Part shown: positions 35,990-51,880 of the stretch, in pieces
Numbering within the stretch: the stretch's first letter is position 1
How the letters are laid out: each line of letters begins with the position of its first letter
Source: Loxodes magnus
Taxonomy: Eukaryota > Ciliophora > Karyorelictea > Loxodida > Loxodidae
Length of the DNA: 64,000 bases
Direction of reading: 5' to 3'
NCBI GenBank assembly: GCA_946699065.1
Contig: CAMPDV010001214.1
Coordinates: 62,001 to 126,000 of the forward strand
Notes under the pieces: generated by a model
Seen by the model: only the letters and a program-made list of their open reading frames with translations
The model's database searches: none
Told to the model about the DNA's origin: nothing
Translations under genes and position numbers: made by a program

Positions 35990-36480
35990 AAAGAACTGTA
36001 CAAGAAATTGAAAGAAAAAATGAAAACTTGATGAGTAATTCAAAAGAGAAAACATTGAAAATGAAAAGCTAGGAATTATAAGAATAGAATAACTAGAAAC
36101 AAAATTTAATCAAATCGTAGAGCTAACTGAAAGCATATTACTGCAAAAATTTAGATGAATGATCCGATGATTGTAAAGAGAAAGCCTAAAGAAGATTATA
36201 TTCCCGAATGGAAATCAAAAAGATGTTAAAAATTAAAGCAACCTAAGCAAAAGTTAGAAATTGCTTACATATCAAATGAAAAAAAAATAAAATAGAGAAC
36301 TAATAAGAAACAATCTCGAGGATTTTTTGAAAATAAGAAGGTAAATTATACAGGAAAAATAACTCAAGATAAACAAAGAAATTATTAACATAAAGAAGGC
36401 AGCAAACAATTTATTAAAAAAATGAATGAGAATCGATCTTTCAGAAACTCTAAGAAAAAATAGAATAAAAATTTTTAGAA
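35990..36480 (+). CDS. Basic, coiled-coil ORF1-like C-terminal segment
   Basis: The plus strand reads RENIENEKLGIIRIEQLETK, then changes frame near 36150 to MNDPMIVKRKPKEDYIPEWK, KLKQPKQKLEIAYIS, NKKQSRGFFENKKVN and KEGSKQFIKKMNENRSF. It is strongly Lys/Arg-rich, as expected of a nucleic-acid-binding tail. It ends about 20 bp before the first tRNA-Lys-derived fragment. Membership in the ORF1-like family is inferred from composition and layout only. Confidence 0.4.
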
Positions 36481-36501
36481 GATAAGATATGCAAAATGGC
36501 C

Positions 36502-36541
36502 CGAACCCACCAAATTAAGAGTCTGACTGAGCTAGCCGGGC
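36502..36541 (-). pseudogene. tRNA-Lys(CUU)-derived fragment, copy 1
   Basis: The minus strand reads gcccggctagctcagtc, then gactcttaat and ggtgggttcg: the acceptor 5' strand, start of the D arm, CUU anticodon loop and 5' half of the T arm of a tRNA-Lys. The 3' half of the T arm and the acceptor are missing. The sequence is identical to copy 2 as far as it goes. Confidence 0.7.
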
Positions 36542-36582
36542 TTATTCTTTATAACTCATCTTTCTTAAATAATTTTTATTTG
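36502..36582. repeat. 81-bp duplicated block containing tRNA-derived sequence
   Basis: Identical to 37171-37251, including 41 bp beyond the tRNA 5' end (cttattctttataactcatc and following). Shared flanking DNA shows that the tRNA piece was copied with its neighbourhood rather than inserted twice. Confidence 0.9.
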
Positions 36583-37055
36583 CTTTATTCTCAATATAAA
36601 TGTAAATATAATGTGCGTTTTTTTCGAACTTAGAAATAACTCTTTTATGACTGATTTTCATTACTCAAGTATATTCACATATTTTTCAAACTAAATTGTA
36701 TCTATTTTAACCAGTTTTTAAAACTTAAACATCGTAATAGTTATATCAAAAGAAAACGGGCCATAAAGATGTGCTTATTTTTAACTATATTAAACTTTTT
36801 TACTTTTTAGGAAGTTAAAGATGACTGTATATGGCAGGAAATATTCTGAGATTAAATCTCTTTTTTACAAATTTATTTTTAGACCAAAATCTTAAATAAA
36901 TGTTATTTGAAAATATTTAAAAAAATATTAGAGCATTTTAAATATGCCTTCAAAACTTATGATTTCAAGTTTATAGCAACTACTAAAATGACTAATTTGC
37001 TGTTTTTAAAAATAACATCCTTATAGATACTCATATGAAATAATTTTGCACTAAA

Positions 37056-37125
37056 AAGATTCAAATGTCCAGTGGTTAGAATATTCTACTATAACTCGAA
37101 AGCCCCGAGTTCAAGTCCTGATATT
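37056..37125 (+). pseudogene. Degenerate tRNA-like sequence
   Basis: An A-box-like tgtccagtggttaga and a B-box-like gagttcaagtcc are about 35 bp apart, as in a tRNA gene. The acceptor and T stems do not pair well and no credible anticodon stem forms. It may be a decayed tRNA or the head of a SINE-like element. Confidence 0.3.
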
Positions 37126-37154
37126 ATCTTTTTATTAATTAATAAAAATAAAAA

Positions 37155-37210
37155 CGCCCAACGTGGAGCTCGAACCCACCAAATTAAGAGTCTGACTGAG
37201 CTAGCCGGGC
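37155..37210 (-). pseudogene. tRNA-Lys(CUU)-derived pseudogene, copy 2
   Basis: The 56-nt minus-strand sequence begins gcccggctagctcagtc and ends ccacgttgggcg. The acceptor stem forms 7 pairs (two G-U) and the T arm forms 5. The anticodon loop reads actcttaat (CUU, Lys). The 3' side of the D arm and part of the anticodon stem are deleted, about 17 nt short of a normal tRNA. A functional tRNA is unlikely, but the internal B box is intact and could still drive Pol III. Confidence 0.75.
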
Positions 37211-37251
37211 TTATTCTTTATAACTCATCTTTCTTAAATAATTTTTATTTG
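37171..37251. repeat. Second copy of the 81-bp block
   Basis: Exact match to 36502-36582; the two starts are 669 bp apart. Confidence 0.9.
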
Positions 37252-37259
37252 TTTTATTA

Positions 37260-39525
37260 TTGTAATTTTTTTTTACTTCATTTTTTTTTTACTTTTTAAA
37301 CTTTTATATCATTTTTTTATCAATTTTTATTCGTTTCATTTTTTCTTATTTTTAAAGTTTTGATTTATGTTTTATATTTTTTTCTGTTTTTTTTCTAATT
37401 GCTTTATAATGATTTTTTTTTAATTATAATTTTTTTTAAAGTAAGTGATTTGATATATAGATTTATGATAGATACTTATTTTTATTTATTCGAAAATTAT
37501 TTTAATTAATTTTTTTAAATTTTTTATTATAATTTAACTTTTCTTTTTTTGTTTTTTCGATGTTTATGTTTACATATACAATATTTAACTTATATACAAA
37601 TTTTTAAGAAACGGTAAATTTTCTTTAAATTTAAATCTTTTTATGTTTGACTTTCTTTTAAATATTGATCAAATAGATTTGTAAGATTTTTTATTCTTTA
37701 ATTTATGAATTTTCGTTTTAAGACATATTAACTAATATTAAAAAAATATTTTAAGTGATTTTTTTATTATTAATCCAAAAAAAGTTTTTTAATCTATTCT
37801 TTTTGAATATAAATCATAAAAAAATTAAAATTAAATAAAAAATAAATAATTTGTTTTCTTTATGTTATGGCTCTTTTTGATTTCTAAGGTTTTTTATATT
37901 TTTCTCGAATCAAGTTTTTTTTTCTTCCAAAAATTTCTTTTTTCTAAGCAGCCTTTATTTTCAATTCTTTTCTCATTAGTCATAGTTGAAACCTCTATCT
38001 TGTTTTCATCTCTTTATATATAAAAGGTAAATTTATTTTAAAGGCTTTTATTAAGTAAAGGAATGGATATGAAAACGTGGCGGATTTTTTTTTAATTATA
38101 ATAATTAAGTCTAATAAATAGGTTTGAAATGTTTACATTCTTTAGTTTATATTTACTTTCTTAATTTTAAAAAAAATTCATTTTTCGAATGTTTTTTAGA
38201 ATTTTTATTCTCTTTATAGGTGATTTTTTTATTATCATGCTTTTAAACTTTCTTAGTTAATAAAGTATCTAAACTTCTATTAAGATTTAGTTTTTTAATT
38301 TTTTAATTTAGTAAATAGTTTCTTATTATTTTTATCTTTTGTTAATTATTAAGTTTTATTTTACTTTTATATTGTAAAAGCTCTGTTTTTGGTAAATTTT
38401 TCTTTGTATTTAGCTCATATAAAGAATTTCTAAAGGAAAGTTCTGTTTAGGATTTAAACGTTCTAATTTTATATTTTCGAAAAATTTTTAATTTTACTAT
38501 CTTTTTAGTGTAAATGTTAGAGATTTTGAGTATGAATTAAAAAATTGGCTTATCAAAGATATAGATGTAATAGTGCTAGTGATGAGGTTTTTCGGGTATT
38601 TATGTCCAAATTAAAGTACAACTAAGCTAAAAAAGATTAAAGCCATCTGTCCAGTTATTAAAATTGTTAATAAGAAATATAAGATATAAACCTTAAACTA
38701 GGGAAACATTTTTTAGATCATATAAAAACAAATTAAAGTTTTACATTTTTTTGACCTAAATTATTAGATAATAATTAGAAGTTTGAAATCAAATTAAGAA
38801 GATAACTTGAAATTTTTAGTTAAACATGAAGCGCTTTCTGTAATTTATAAACAGTTTCAATGAAATAGAATTAATTCCAATTAAAGAAATAAATAAAAAT
38901 AAAAAGAAACAAAGAAAGGCAAATATCTTGGAACAAGTTATAGATTAAACAACAATTTTTGGCTTTACGTGTATTTAGATAATTTTATCTTAACATTCTT
39001 CACATTAAAAGCCTTAATTACAAATATTCTTGCTAGTTTATTGACTCTTTTAATTTAAAATCTTAAAAGCAAAATGGTATTATGATTATTAAAATAGTGA
39101 TGAAAAGAAGTTAATGTAAGAAGTAGCTATAATAATAATTAATAAAGAGATTGTTCAAAGAACTATAAATAAAGCAAAATAATAATAAGTAAAATAATGT
39201 TTAATTAAACATAGTTAACTATACTGCTTATATCATTTAATACTTTGAAGATTATTAATAAATTTAATTTTAATTAAAAAGAGTTCTTATTTAATAAGCA
39301 AATAAAATATTCTATTTTTAAAAGAAATGTTTAGAATACTTAAAAACCTTATCTAAATCCTATTTCTACAAGTACAAGCTGAGTAACAGTATAAAAAATA
39401 AATAATAAGTAATAGCTAGTAAAATAGAATAACTTAGAACAATAATCATTAGGGAGATATTCTATATAACAAAAATTAAATTTTTATGTTAAAATAATCT
39501 ATTTAAGCTGAATCACTAGTGAGGA
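37260..39525. other. T-rich interval without recognisable gene
   Basis: The left half (37260-38500) is strongly T-rich on the plus strand with long T runs; the right half is more A-rich. No motif, RNA gene or repeat recognised. Confidence 0.4.
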
Positions 39526-39529
39526 ATTA

Positions 39530-39960
39530 AGAACACTTGAAATCGAACTTGTTAAAAAGAAAATCTTCTTTTCTAATGTCTATTTAAAGATACTTAAGTC
39601 ACTGAAATAGTTCTTCTCGGATTAGAATATTCGGACCTTATCACCTTTTTCCATACTTATTTTTGATTGAAAGGTAGTCAGAATCCATTTCTTTTACGCT
39701 CTGAATACTGTAAATGTCGTGCTTTTAAGAATATTCTTTTTAGGATTAAAAGGTAATTTCATTCTTGATTAATCAGAAGTAGATACGTTAAAGATATCTC
39801 TTGATTTCTTCTTTCTATTTTAGCTATAGATCTTTTTACACAGATAAATCCCTTCTAGTGTTTTTCCGAGCAAAAGAATCAAATGTGCTATAGAATAAGA
39901 ATCTTCTATCAATTTGATTATTTTAAATAGAAAGATTCATCTTTCATCTCTTCTTTATTT
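39530..39960 (-). CDS. Possible protein-coding relic
   Basis: The minus strand reads FICVKRSIAKIERRNQEISL, LLINQEWNY, ARHLQYSERKRNGFW and NPRRTISVTQ. The basic composition is similar to the C-terminal tails of the ORF1-like family. No motif decides it. Confidence 0.25.
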
Positions 39961-40210
39961 TCTAAATATTTGTTAGTTTTTATTTTTAATATAGATAAGT
40001 GTTTTTTAGTTGTGGCTGAATATTTTCCATTTTGTTTGGCTTTAAAATTTTAAGATTAACTAAAATTAAAAAAATTATTAAGCTAGATTACATCTAAAGC
40101 ATTTAAAGAGTTAAAGTTAAAGTTAAAAGATAATTAAAGTGCTTTAGTTAAGCTACTACATTTAATATCAAAAATAATCTTAAATTAAAGGAAAACTAAG
40201 AAGAAAAAAA

Positions 40211-43689
<3,479 letters not shown>

Positions 43690-44115
43690 GTTCCTTTCTA
43701 TTAGTACATGATAACAAAATTTTATTAGAAGAAATAAAAATTAGCTTTCTAGGTTGCTTTTGGTTTTTAGATGCTTTTATTCGAGTCTTATTTCCTAAAT
43801 TTTTTCTTATTCTATCATTAAAGAACTTCCTCTAAATTCTATTTTTTCACTTCCCATCTATTGAACTGAAGGTTGTAGCTCATTCTATGGTCTAAAATTA
43901 TCTTACTTCGTTATTTTTGCCACTTTTGTAATTATTTAATGAGGCATTTCTTTTGTTTTGCGAAGATTTTTCTGAATTCTCAAATTCAGAATTCAAACTG
44001 ATTATAATATTTCCTATTTGTTTATTTTATACTTCTTAGATTTTATTCTTAACAGGTATTTTTTGTAGTTTTTTACTCTTATTCTGCTCAATTAATCCTT
44101 TTTCACTTTCAAATA
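43690..44115 (-). CDS. Basic protein segment, ORF1-like family candidate
   Basis: The minus strand reads EQNKSKKLQKIPVKNKIQ, IISLNSEFENSEKSSQNKRN, SLNNYKSGKNNEVRQ and NLGNKTRIKASKNQKQPRK. NKTRIKASKNQKQ resembles DTRIKSKKQKKTKYQKQ in the reading at 7960-8678. UGA is used where Trp is plausible (TIEWATT, DGKWKN). Coding is likely; the function is unknown. Confidence 0.45.
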
Positions 44116-45394
44116 AAAATAATTTCCAATAGCTTCAGTAAACCTTAAAATCTAAATATTTTATTTTTGATGTCTATTAATTTCTTTTTGATTTATGACT
44201 TAAAATTTCTTATTTGCAAATTATAATTGTTATTCTTATTTACTTGCTAAGTCTCAAATCCTTATTTTGGGATAATTTTTCAGTCAGTTTAGATGGAGTT
44301 AAGACTTTAGTGAAGTTTAGAAGGTATTAAAACATTTATTGTTCCCAGTTAAGTCTTTTATTTCTTTAATTTAAATGAAATAGGAATCTTTCTTTTATTT
44401 AATAAAGATTTATATAAAATTAAAGATATTCAATTAATATATTAATAGAAATACTTTTAGTTAAGAAGTCTTCTACTATTATTATTTTTCTTATTCTTAA
44501 AATTATACTAATTTCCTTTATCTAAAATTGAGTCTTATTATTATTATTTTAATCCATTCCTTATTTTTAAATAAGATGATATTATGATTTTGCTCTAATG
44601 CTTTATAGCTAAAAGATTAAAATTTAAATTCTATTAAAAGATAACCAAGCAAACTAATCTTCTTAATCTTCTTAATCTAATGAATGTTAAAATTTTAGAT
44701 AAATCAAGTTCACTTGAAGGCTTAAATCATTATTTCATATCTATAACTTGTTCCTAAACTCTTCCTTTTTCCACTTCTATTCCCTTTTAGTTATTTTTGT
44801 TTTTTGGAGTTCTTGATGTTCCAGCCAATCGAGAATTGACTTCTATAAAATCCTTGATCTTAAATTACAACTTTCAACTAATCTCTTCAATTAACTTCAA
44901 TGCTTTTAAACATCTTATTTGGAATATTCTTTTCTGCTTAAAAATTGTCTCTTTAAGTTAATCCTAATATTTTTAAGAATTGATATCTCAGCATGGTACC
45001 ATTTAAGAATTTTAAGTGGAGCTTGAAATTTACGCCTTTAAGTTTTATTATTATTAAGTTATAATTATACATATTAATGTATTAAAGTGTTCTTACCTTA
45101 GTCTTCATTTGTTACTTCTAATGCTTATATTATTCTATTAAGATTTAAGTCTCTTCCTCAATCTTGCAAGCTAACTGTTCACAACTTGTTTATGAATATT
45201 ATCACAAAATAGAAGGTTTAGCTGATTCTATAACTAATCTATAATAAAATTTAGTCTCTACAGCTAATAAAATCGCTTAGTAAGTTTTATTAAGTTGATA
45301 ATGATTTACTTGCTTCAATAAATTAAGGATTAGCTTTTTTTCTTTTTTAATAAATTTAATTTAAAAATTAATAAAATATAAGTGTTTATTTATT
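44116..45394. other. AT-rich interval without recognisable gene
   Basis: Upstream continuation of the minus-strand reading is possible near 44116-44350; otherwise nothing recognised. Confidence 0.35.
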
Positions 45395-45720
45395 AAAATA
45401 GAGCCAAGAAAAGAGTTCATTAATAACTCTTCATTACAGTTAAGTCTTAAATTATTAAAAATTAATAAAGTAATTTAAGCTTTTTAAGTAAACAGAACAT
45501 AGATAGTCCAAGACTACAATTATAAAAAAAAGCCTGAATATTTACCTATACAGCTAAACATTCCTATAGATATATCTCATTGGAGATTAGATGAGAAGTT
45601 AAATTTATAAAAGACGGAACTGTATAAAAAATGTAATAATATGAAAGATAATCTATATTGCAAGATGCATAAATAATAAAAGAGTAATTATTTGTAAATT
45701 TAGAAAAATTAGAAGCATAA
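45395..45720 (+). CDS. Hypothetical protein segment
   Basis: The plus strand reads KIEPRKEFINNSSLQLSLK, VNRTQIVQDYNYKKKPEYLP, then QLNIPIDISHWRLDEKLNLQ and KKCNNMKDNLYCKMHKQQ. Amino-acid balance is convincing and there is no UGA across this span. No ATG was found at the 5' end, so a start inside or an upstream exon is needed. No family recognised. Confidence 0.4.
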
Positions 45721-46108
45721 AGCTAATTAGAATCTTAATTAGTAAGATAATAAGACTAATTAGTTCATCAATTGAAGAAAGTTTTAATAAAGAAACTAAA
45801 ATTTATAATAAACCAGAGGAAGATTAATTATTAGGGAAATTTAAGAAAATAAGCTAATACCTATAGGTACTAAAAGATAATAGCCTGCTTATATAAATTA
45901 GTCTTCATTGATCTTCAAATTAATATCCTAAGATATATTCTTAGATATTATATTTCTCAGCTGATAGAATTTTTTAATGCAAAAATTATAAAGTTTAGAA
46001 ATAGAAGAGCTATGAAAATGCATAAATTTAATTGAGAAACACTAAGAAATAAAAAAATATACAATTAATTTTGTTAGAATAAATAAAGGTAAAAAAATAC
46101 ATTAAAAT

Positions 46109-46625
46109 TTAGGTTTGAAAAAACTCTAAAGGCTTAAATAAGCCAAAGCACGCACCCAAAATTATCATAACATCTTTATAAATCGCAATTAGAGATCTAA
46201 TTCTTGTTCTTTTAAGTTTTGTTCGAATTTCTACAATGATATATCGAAAGTAAGTTCTACTCCTTAGAAACAAGTATTGCTTGAATTTATGGTTATTCAA
46301 CTTTTTTTCTAGTTTTCTTTTCATAGTTATGTTTATATTCAGCATTAATTATATTTCTTTTTCTTTTAGCGCTGATATCTAGCAGAAAAATTACATAAAA
46401 TAACTTTATCAATAGATTTAGGCCTTCTTTTAATTTTATAGCATTTTAGTTTTTTTCTTAAATTTTTCTTTTTATTATTGTTGTTTCTCTCATTTTATCT
46501 TTTGTTTTATTCTATTTATCTTTCCTAAAATTGTTTTATGCAATAGCTATTTCATACAATTTTTCAGCTTTTGAAGGTAGTTTTCATCAAAATTGCAATC
46601 TAAAATTCCAGCTTTAACTTAAATA
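46109..46625 (-). CDS. Hypothetical Lys/Gln-rich protein segment
   Basis: Two readings compete. One contains VKAGILDCNFDENYLQKLKN, then MKQLLHKTILGKINRIKQ and a KQQQQKEKFKKKTK stretch (46625-46350). The other is a conventional ATG frame of 78 codons (46345-46109). The first looks like a coil; the second is basic. No motif in either. Confidence 0.3.
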
Positions 46626-47224
46626 TAATTTACTTAGTTATAAATTTTCTAGGTGTAATTTATTTTGGTTGATTTAATGAAGTTCTTATTTTATTAGATT
46701 ATAGATTTTCATTTAGCTTTTATCATATTAGACTTGCTATCTTTTTCTTGATAAATGTTTAACTAGCTTTAATTTTATTGTTTAACAGCAACACCTAGCA
46801 TGATTAAAAATGAGATCCTTAATTATATAGTAAAATAGCTTATTAATAGAGTAGATTGTTAGCCTTAGTTAAAGAAATGTAAAGTAAGTTAAAGCTAAAG
46901 GTTTAATATTAAGATGATAGTAAATTTAGTATAAATAAGTAATTTTTAAAGGTTTAATCCATAGTTATTATATAAGGTAGCCCGTTTTTAGTTGTTAGAG
47001 ATTTAATTTTAGTTTGAAATAGATTGATTAAAATAATTAGAAACTTAATTTTAGTTGATTGATTTTATAATGATAATTGATGTGAGTATCTGATTAATAG
47101 AAATGAGATTATGCAATCTAATACAATTTAATTAAAGATAAGTGGTTAAAATAAGATATAATTTTAGCCTATGGTTGGCTTTTAATTAAGCATAATATAT
47201 ATAATTAACTAATTCTAAACTTTT

Positions 47225-47800
47225 TTACGCTTAATTTTAGTTCTTAATTTTATTTCTTAATTCATTTTCACTATCTGTTAATCTTTTTTTCACTTACCTT
47301 AGATTAAATTCAAATTTTCTCTAAAATTCCTCTTGCTCTCCCTTGCTTAGTTTCTATTTTCTTTGTTTAGTTAATTCATTATATAATAACGTATGTTCAT
47401 TAGATCCCAAAAAAATATTTGTCAATTACTTTTTTATTTGATAAAATTCTTTCAATGTATCTTTTCTTCCTTTTTTTAATATTTCTTTAATGTAATCTTT
47501 TACTATAAAGTCTATTTATTACTTCAGTTTTTCTTATTGGTTACGTATTCAGTAATTAAATTGTTAACTGCCTCATATATGTGTATTAGTTCAAAGTTTG
47601 GTAAATCTATTAATTCTAACCTGCTATTGAGATAAATGTTGTACAATTAAGATTTACATCTTTCTCTTTCTTCCATATATTATTCTCATGTACTTATGAT
47701 GGGAGTTTCGTCTTATACCCCAATATTGCAGAATTTACAAATTATGATGTGCTATAAAGCAAAACATGAAGTATTGCTGATTAGGAACCGAAAGATATAG
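47225..47800 (-). CDS. C-terminal part of a second LINE-type RT protein
   Basis: The minus strand reads RFLISNTSCFALQHII, then ICKFCNIGVQDETPIIS, YMEERERCKSQLYNIYLNSR and LELIDLPNFELIHIYEAVNN. This has the shape of the post-RT knuckle of LINE ORF2 (CxxC, DET, then a position for His and Cys, then Y...ER), though the His and last Cys are replaced by Ile and Trp (UGA). A helical tail follows (KEFYQIKKQLTNIFLGSNEH, LTKQRKQKLSKGEQEEFQRK). It differs from the CxC knuckle of the 23501 element, so it is a different family. The RT itself is missing: repeat copy D begins at about 47860. Confidence 0.5.
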
Positions 47801-47859
47801 AATAATAGTAGACTAATAAAATGTATTAAGAGTAAATAATAATCTATTAGATTAGTTTT

Positions 47860-50800
47860 AAATAGTTTATATTAGCTAATCTAATACTTATATTATCTAA
47901 TACTACAAAGAAACATATTATGTTAAGTTAACTCTTTCTATTAATTCAGAAAATAATAATAGAAGATATTAAAAATATGCTTTCTTAAAAGCTTATAATT
48001 TTCTAAATATCAAACAACTAATTTTAATAAAGAGAGTATTAATAGTGTTAGCAATACAATATAGATTTGTATAGAATAATAGAATTAAGTTTTTATCTTT
48101 AAATAATCTAGAATAAAGGTATTATTAGATTGAAATGATAATTACAAAAATAACATAAATAATAAATATAATATTAGTTTGCTATAAAAAGAGAAAGTTA
48201 TCTAAATGTATTTATTACATTTATATATTTTGCTTAGAATCAACATTAAAGGTAATAAATTATATTAGTTTATTATTTTAAGAGAGACCTTTATAAATAA
48301 AAAGTTTTAATTAAATAATAGTAAGAAAGTGGACAAATAAAAGATTTATCTTATAAATTCTAAAAATACTTTGTTTTAAATAATTTAGAGTTTTTTAATA
48401 TTTATTCAAACTAATTAATAAGAAACTCAATTTTATTTACTTTTTTTTAATTAGTAAAAAGCTTAAAGAAATCCTTTTTTTTAATTAAATGTAAGTGAAA
48501 AGTAATAATTAATAGCAATAGCCTTAAAAAATGCTAATATTTTATTTACCAATTAAAAGAGTCTATAAAGAAATAAGGTATTCTTATTAAGAGTCTTTGA
48601 TTTAAAGCACAAATAAGTTGTAATTAATAAATGCATATTAAAGTTATTATAATAAGGATATAAATTCTTCGTTATAAACTTTTTAAATAATAACTTATCC
48701 TTTTATTTAAAAGTAAAAGGATATAAAATAATTAAAATTATAAAAGTTTGTACACTATTAGTTTATTATCTTGTCTTTTTTTAAGACAAAAATAGAAAAA
48801 TCAATGTTTTAGAAGATACTTATAAGTATGCTTAATAAATAATTTAATAGTTTAATTGTATTGAAATTAAGTAAGTAAAATTTATTGAGTTATTTTAATT
48901 AAATAGTTATTTAAATAAGTTATAAAAATTAAAATGGAGAAAAAAGAAAAGCAATTTACTAAAATTATTTTTTTAAGAAAACTCTTAAGAGCGAGAAGCC
49001 ACATTCTAGGGAAAATATCTCTACTTCATTTTAAGTATGAAATTCTGCCTAACTTATGCTACTAAAAGTTAATAAACAAGATCAGTTATGACCAAAGTAA
49101 AGGTATTTCTTTAATATTTTTTAGATTAAATCCTTACTGTTCATTCTTCAGCTGTGTTATCGTTATCCATATCAAGTGACCTGAATTGAATAGTATCAAG
49201 TTCAGGATATCCTGAAAATTCTATAAAGATCTGGAATTTCCAGACAGGTACTCTCCTAAGAACTATAACAGGACATACTTCTAATATTTTATCGGTAGTA
49301 ATATCCCCAGACTCTAGCTATATCGTATCAGGATCTGATGACTAAACCATAAAGATCTGAAACTTATAGACTGGTTCTCTCATAAGAACTATAACGGGGT
49401 ATACTTCATATGTTACATCGGTAGTAATTTCCCCTGACTATAGATATATAGTATCAGGATCTTATGACAAAACCATAAAGATCTGAAATTTCCACAATGG
49501 TGCTCTCCAAAGAATTATAACGGGGCATACTAATACAGTTATATCGGTAATAATCTCCTATGACTCTAGATATATTATATCGGGATCTTGGGATACAACA
49601 ATAAAGATTTGGGATTTCTAGACTGGCCAGCTTGTGCGAACTCTTACTGGGCATTCAGGTTCTGTTTTATCGGTGATAGTGTCTAAGGATAATAGATATA
49701 CAATATCAGGTTCTGTTGACAGGACTATTAAGATATGGGACTTCTCTTCTGGTTAGTTTATTCGTACTCTTCAAGGTCACGTAGATGGTGTACGTAGTAT
49801 TCAGTTAAGCGTTGATTCAAGTGTTATATTTTCTGGTTCATGGGATAAAACAATCAAGATCTGGAACTTTGATAAGGGTGAATGTATATAGACTTTGTAA
49901 GGGCATACAGATCCAATATCTTCTATAGCATCGAGTGTTGATAATAGATGGTTGGTATCGGGAGGACATGACAATACTGTGAGAAAATGGAGCATTTCGA
50001 GTTGAGTAACTTGCTATTTGACTTAATTTAATTTTACGATTAAAGATATAAGATATTGATTATTCATTTAAATGAATGTTTAATGGTAATAATGTTTTTA
50101 GTTTTATGAATTTTTTTAAATTTATTTAAAATTTGCTATATTCTTAAATATTATTGGTTTAAAAAAAAGGTTGAGTGATATGTTATAGAAATTAGTGAGG
50201 TATGTTGATTTAAAGTGGTAATGTTTAAAAAGTATTAAAATATAATTTTGTTAAATGAAGACGTATAATAAATTTAAGTTTAAATTTATGCTATAAAATT
50301 TTATAGATTTATTTTTAGATTTTGTAAAAATTTCAAGTTGAGTAAAAATTTTCGTTTTTTTTTGTGAAGTAGTTAAAATATTATTTATAAGGTTAAAGTT
50401 AGTTTGTAATTTTGATTATTAATTAAAAAATTTAATTAAATATTTATTTTATTTTATTTTAAATTAAATTAAATTAAATTAAATTTTGTTTTTTAATTTT
50501 GTTTTTTTATGATTGATATTTAATATTAATTATTATTATTATTAATTATAATTAATTATTAGTGTTTATTATAATTATTAAATTTTAACATTTAAGTTTA
50601 ATATGTTTCGTTTCCGATTTGGAAAATTAATTTTTCTGATGGTAAGTTTTTATCTTTCAGGTTTAGAGCTTAAATTTCATGAAAACAAAAATTTGTTTTT
50701 TTGCTCATAGTTTTACACTACCAAAGATTTTTGGGACGGAATAAATTTAATTATTTCGGGATAAAAAATCATAAATAGGAATAAATTTTTTATTTCGGAA

Positions 50801-51580
50801 TAAAAAAGCTAAAAAGGAATAAAAATACCTAAATAGGAATAAAAAGTAAAAAATTATTTTTATAAAATATTTTTGAAAGCGATTTTTGAAAATATTTGTT
50901 GGAAAGTTTTTAAAAAATTTGTTTTTTTTTAGGAAAATTAATTTTTATAGCTTCCTTTGATTAAAAATTTTTTCGAAAAATTACAAATTTGTTATTTGCT
51001 CAGTGATTTATACTACCATAGATTTCTGGGACGGAATAAATTTAATTATTTCGGGATGAAAAAAGTTAAAAGTGAATAAAATTTAAAAAAAATTTCAAAT
51101 ATAAAAGATTTTTGAAAAAAATAGGAATTTAAAAAATTTTTTAGTATAATTAGAATTTGTAAATATTCTTTTTAAAATGGTATTTTGTAAAAATGAAAAC
51201 ACTTATTTTTGTTTTAAGGAAAAATATTTGATTTTTTTTGATTTTAGCAAATTTTTTGTTGCTTTTTTATTTCAAGAAAAAAAATTTGATAAGTTTAATT
51301 TTTTTGAAATAAAAAAAAAAAGCTATTGTTTATGTTTTTGATAAAAATGAATTTTTTTGACTTGAACTAAAATTTAAAAAATTTAAATTTCTTTTCAAGT
51401 AAATGAAAAACTAGTGATAAAATTTTTTAATTTTATAAGAATTTACTTAATTGAGAAGGATCTCAATTAAAAAGAGAGAAAAGAAAGTAAAGAATGAAAT
51501 TGGGAACAATTATTTTTTATTTTTTAGCTCTGAGTCTTACACTTCAAAAGATTTTCAGGATGGATAAATTAAAAAAAAGG
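47860..51580 (-). repeat. Large WD40-bearing repeat, inverted partial copy D
   Basis: The reverse complement matches copy A from about 1870 to 6085, so both ends of the unit are missing. It retains the full WD40 gene, the AAT tract and the recurring motif. LINE endonuclease sequence starts at 51631, just beyond its right end. Confidence 0.85.
48934..50005 (+). CDS. WD40-repeat protein, copy D
   Basis: Exon 1 is 48934-49102 from ATG ([20 protein letters not shown]), the intron is 49103-49124 (22 nt, gtattt...ttttag), and exon 2 is 49125-50005, ending WSISS then TGA: 349 codons. The blades read [40 protein letters not shown] and [15 protein letters not shown]. Three internal TGAs are at Trp positions, including 49358 and 49484 in KI-TGA-N; the equivalents of four others of copy A are TGG or non-Trp here. 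Relative to A and B it lacks 15 nt near the start (five codons, in frame). It is the clearest complete member for defining start, intron and stop. Confidence 0.88.
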
Positions 51581-51630
51581 GTTAGATTTTTGATAGATAT
51601 AAAAATTTTTAACAATGGTTTTTAAATTAA

Positions 51631-51880
51631 GATATCAAAGATTAAGCTTATGAACTTCTTGACACATTGCTAAATAAGTTTGATGAGAATCCACATATAC
51701 TGACGGGAAATTTCAACACTCTTTTATAAGGTTTTGCATACAATCCTGAAAATAATTTGATAATACATATAAATTATAAGAATTTCTCCTACAAAATGAT
51801 CTTGAAATAATGAATGATAGTAAATTTAAATACATGTATACAAAGAAACTGTATAATTGTGGTGTAATAATTATATCATT
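51631..51880 (+). mobile_element. LINE AP-endonuclease fragment
   Basis: Reads DIKDQAYELLDTLLNKFDEN, PHILTGNFNTLLQGF and NTCIQRN, aligning with NIKDQAYDYINLLLNQF, PHILMGDFNAPLQDY and NTCIHKG of the element at 54391-56300. The catalytic Asp of GDFN is Asn here and the frame breaks near 51800, so this is a dead fragment. It abuts the right edge of repeat copy D. Confidence 0.75.
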
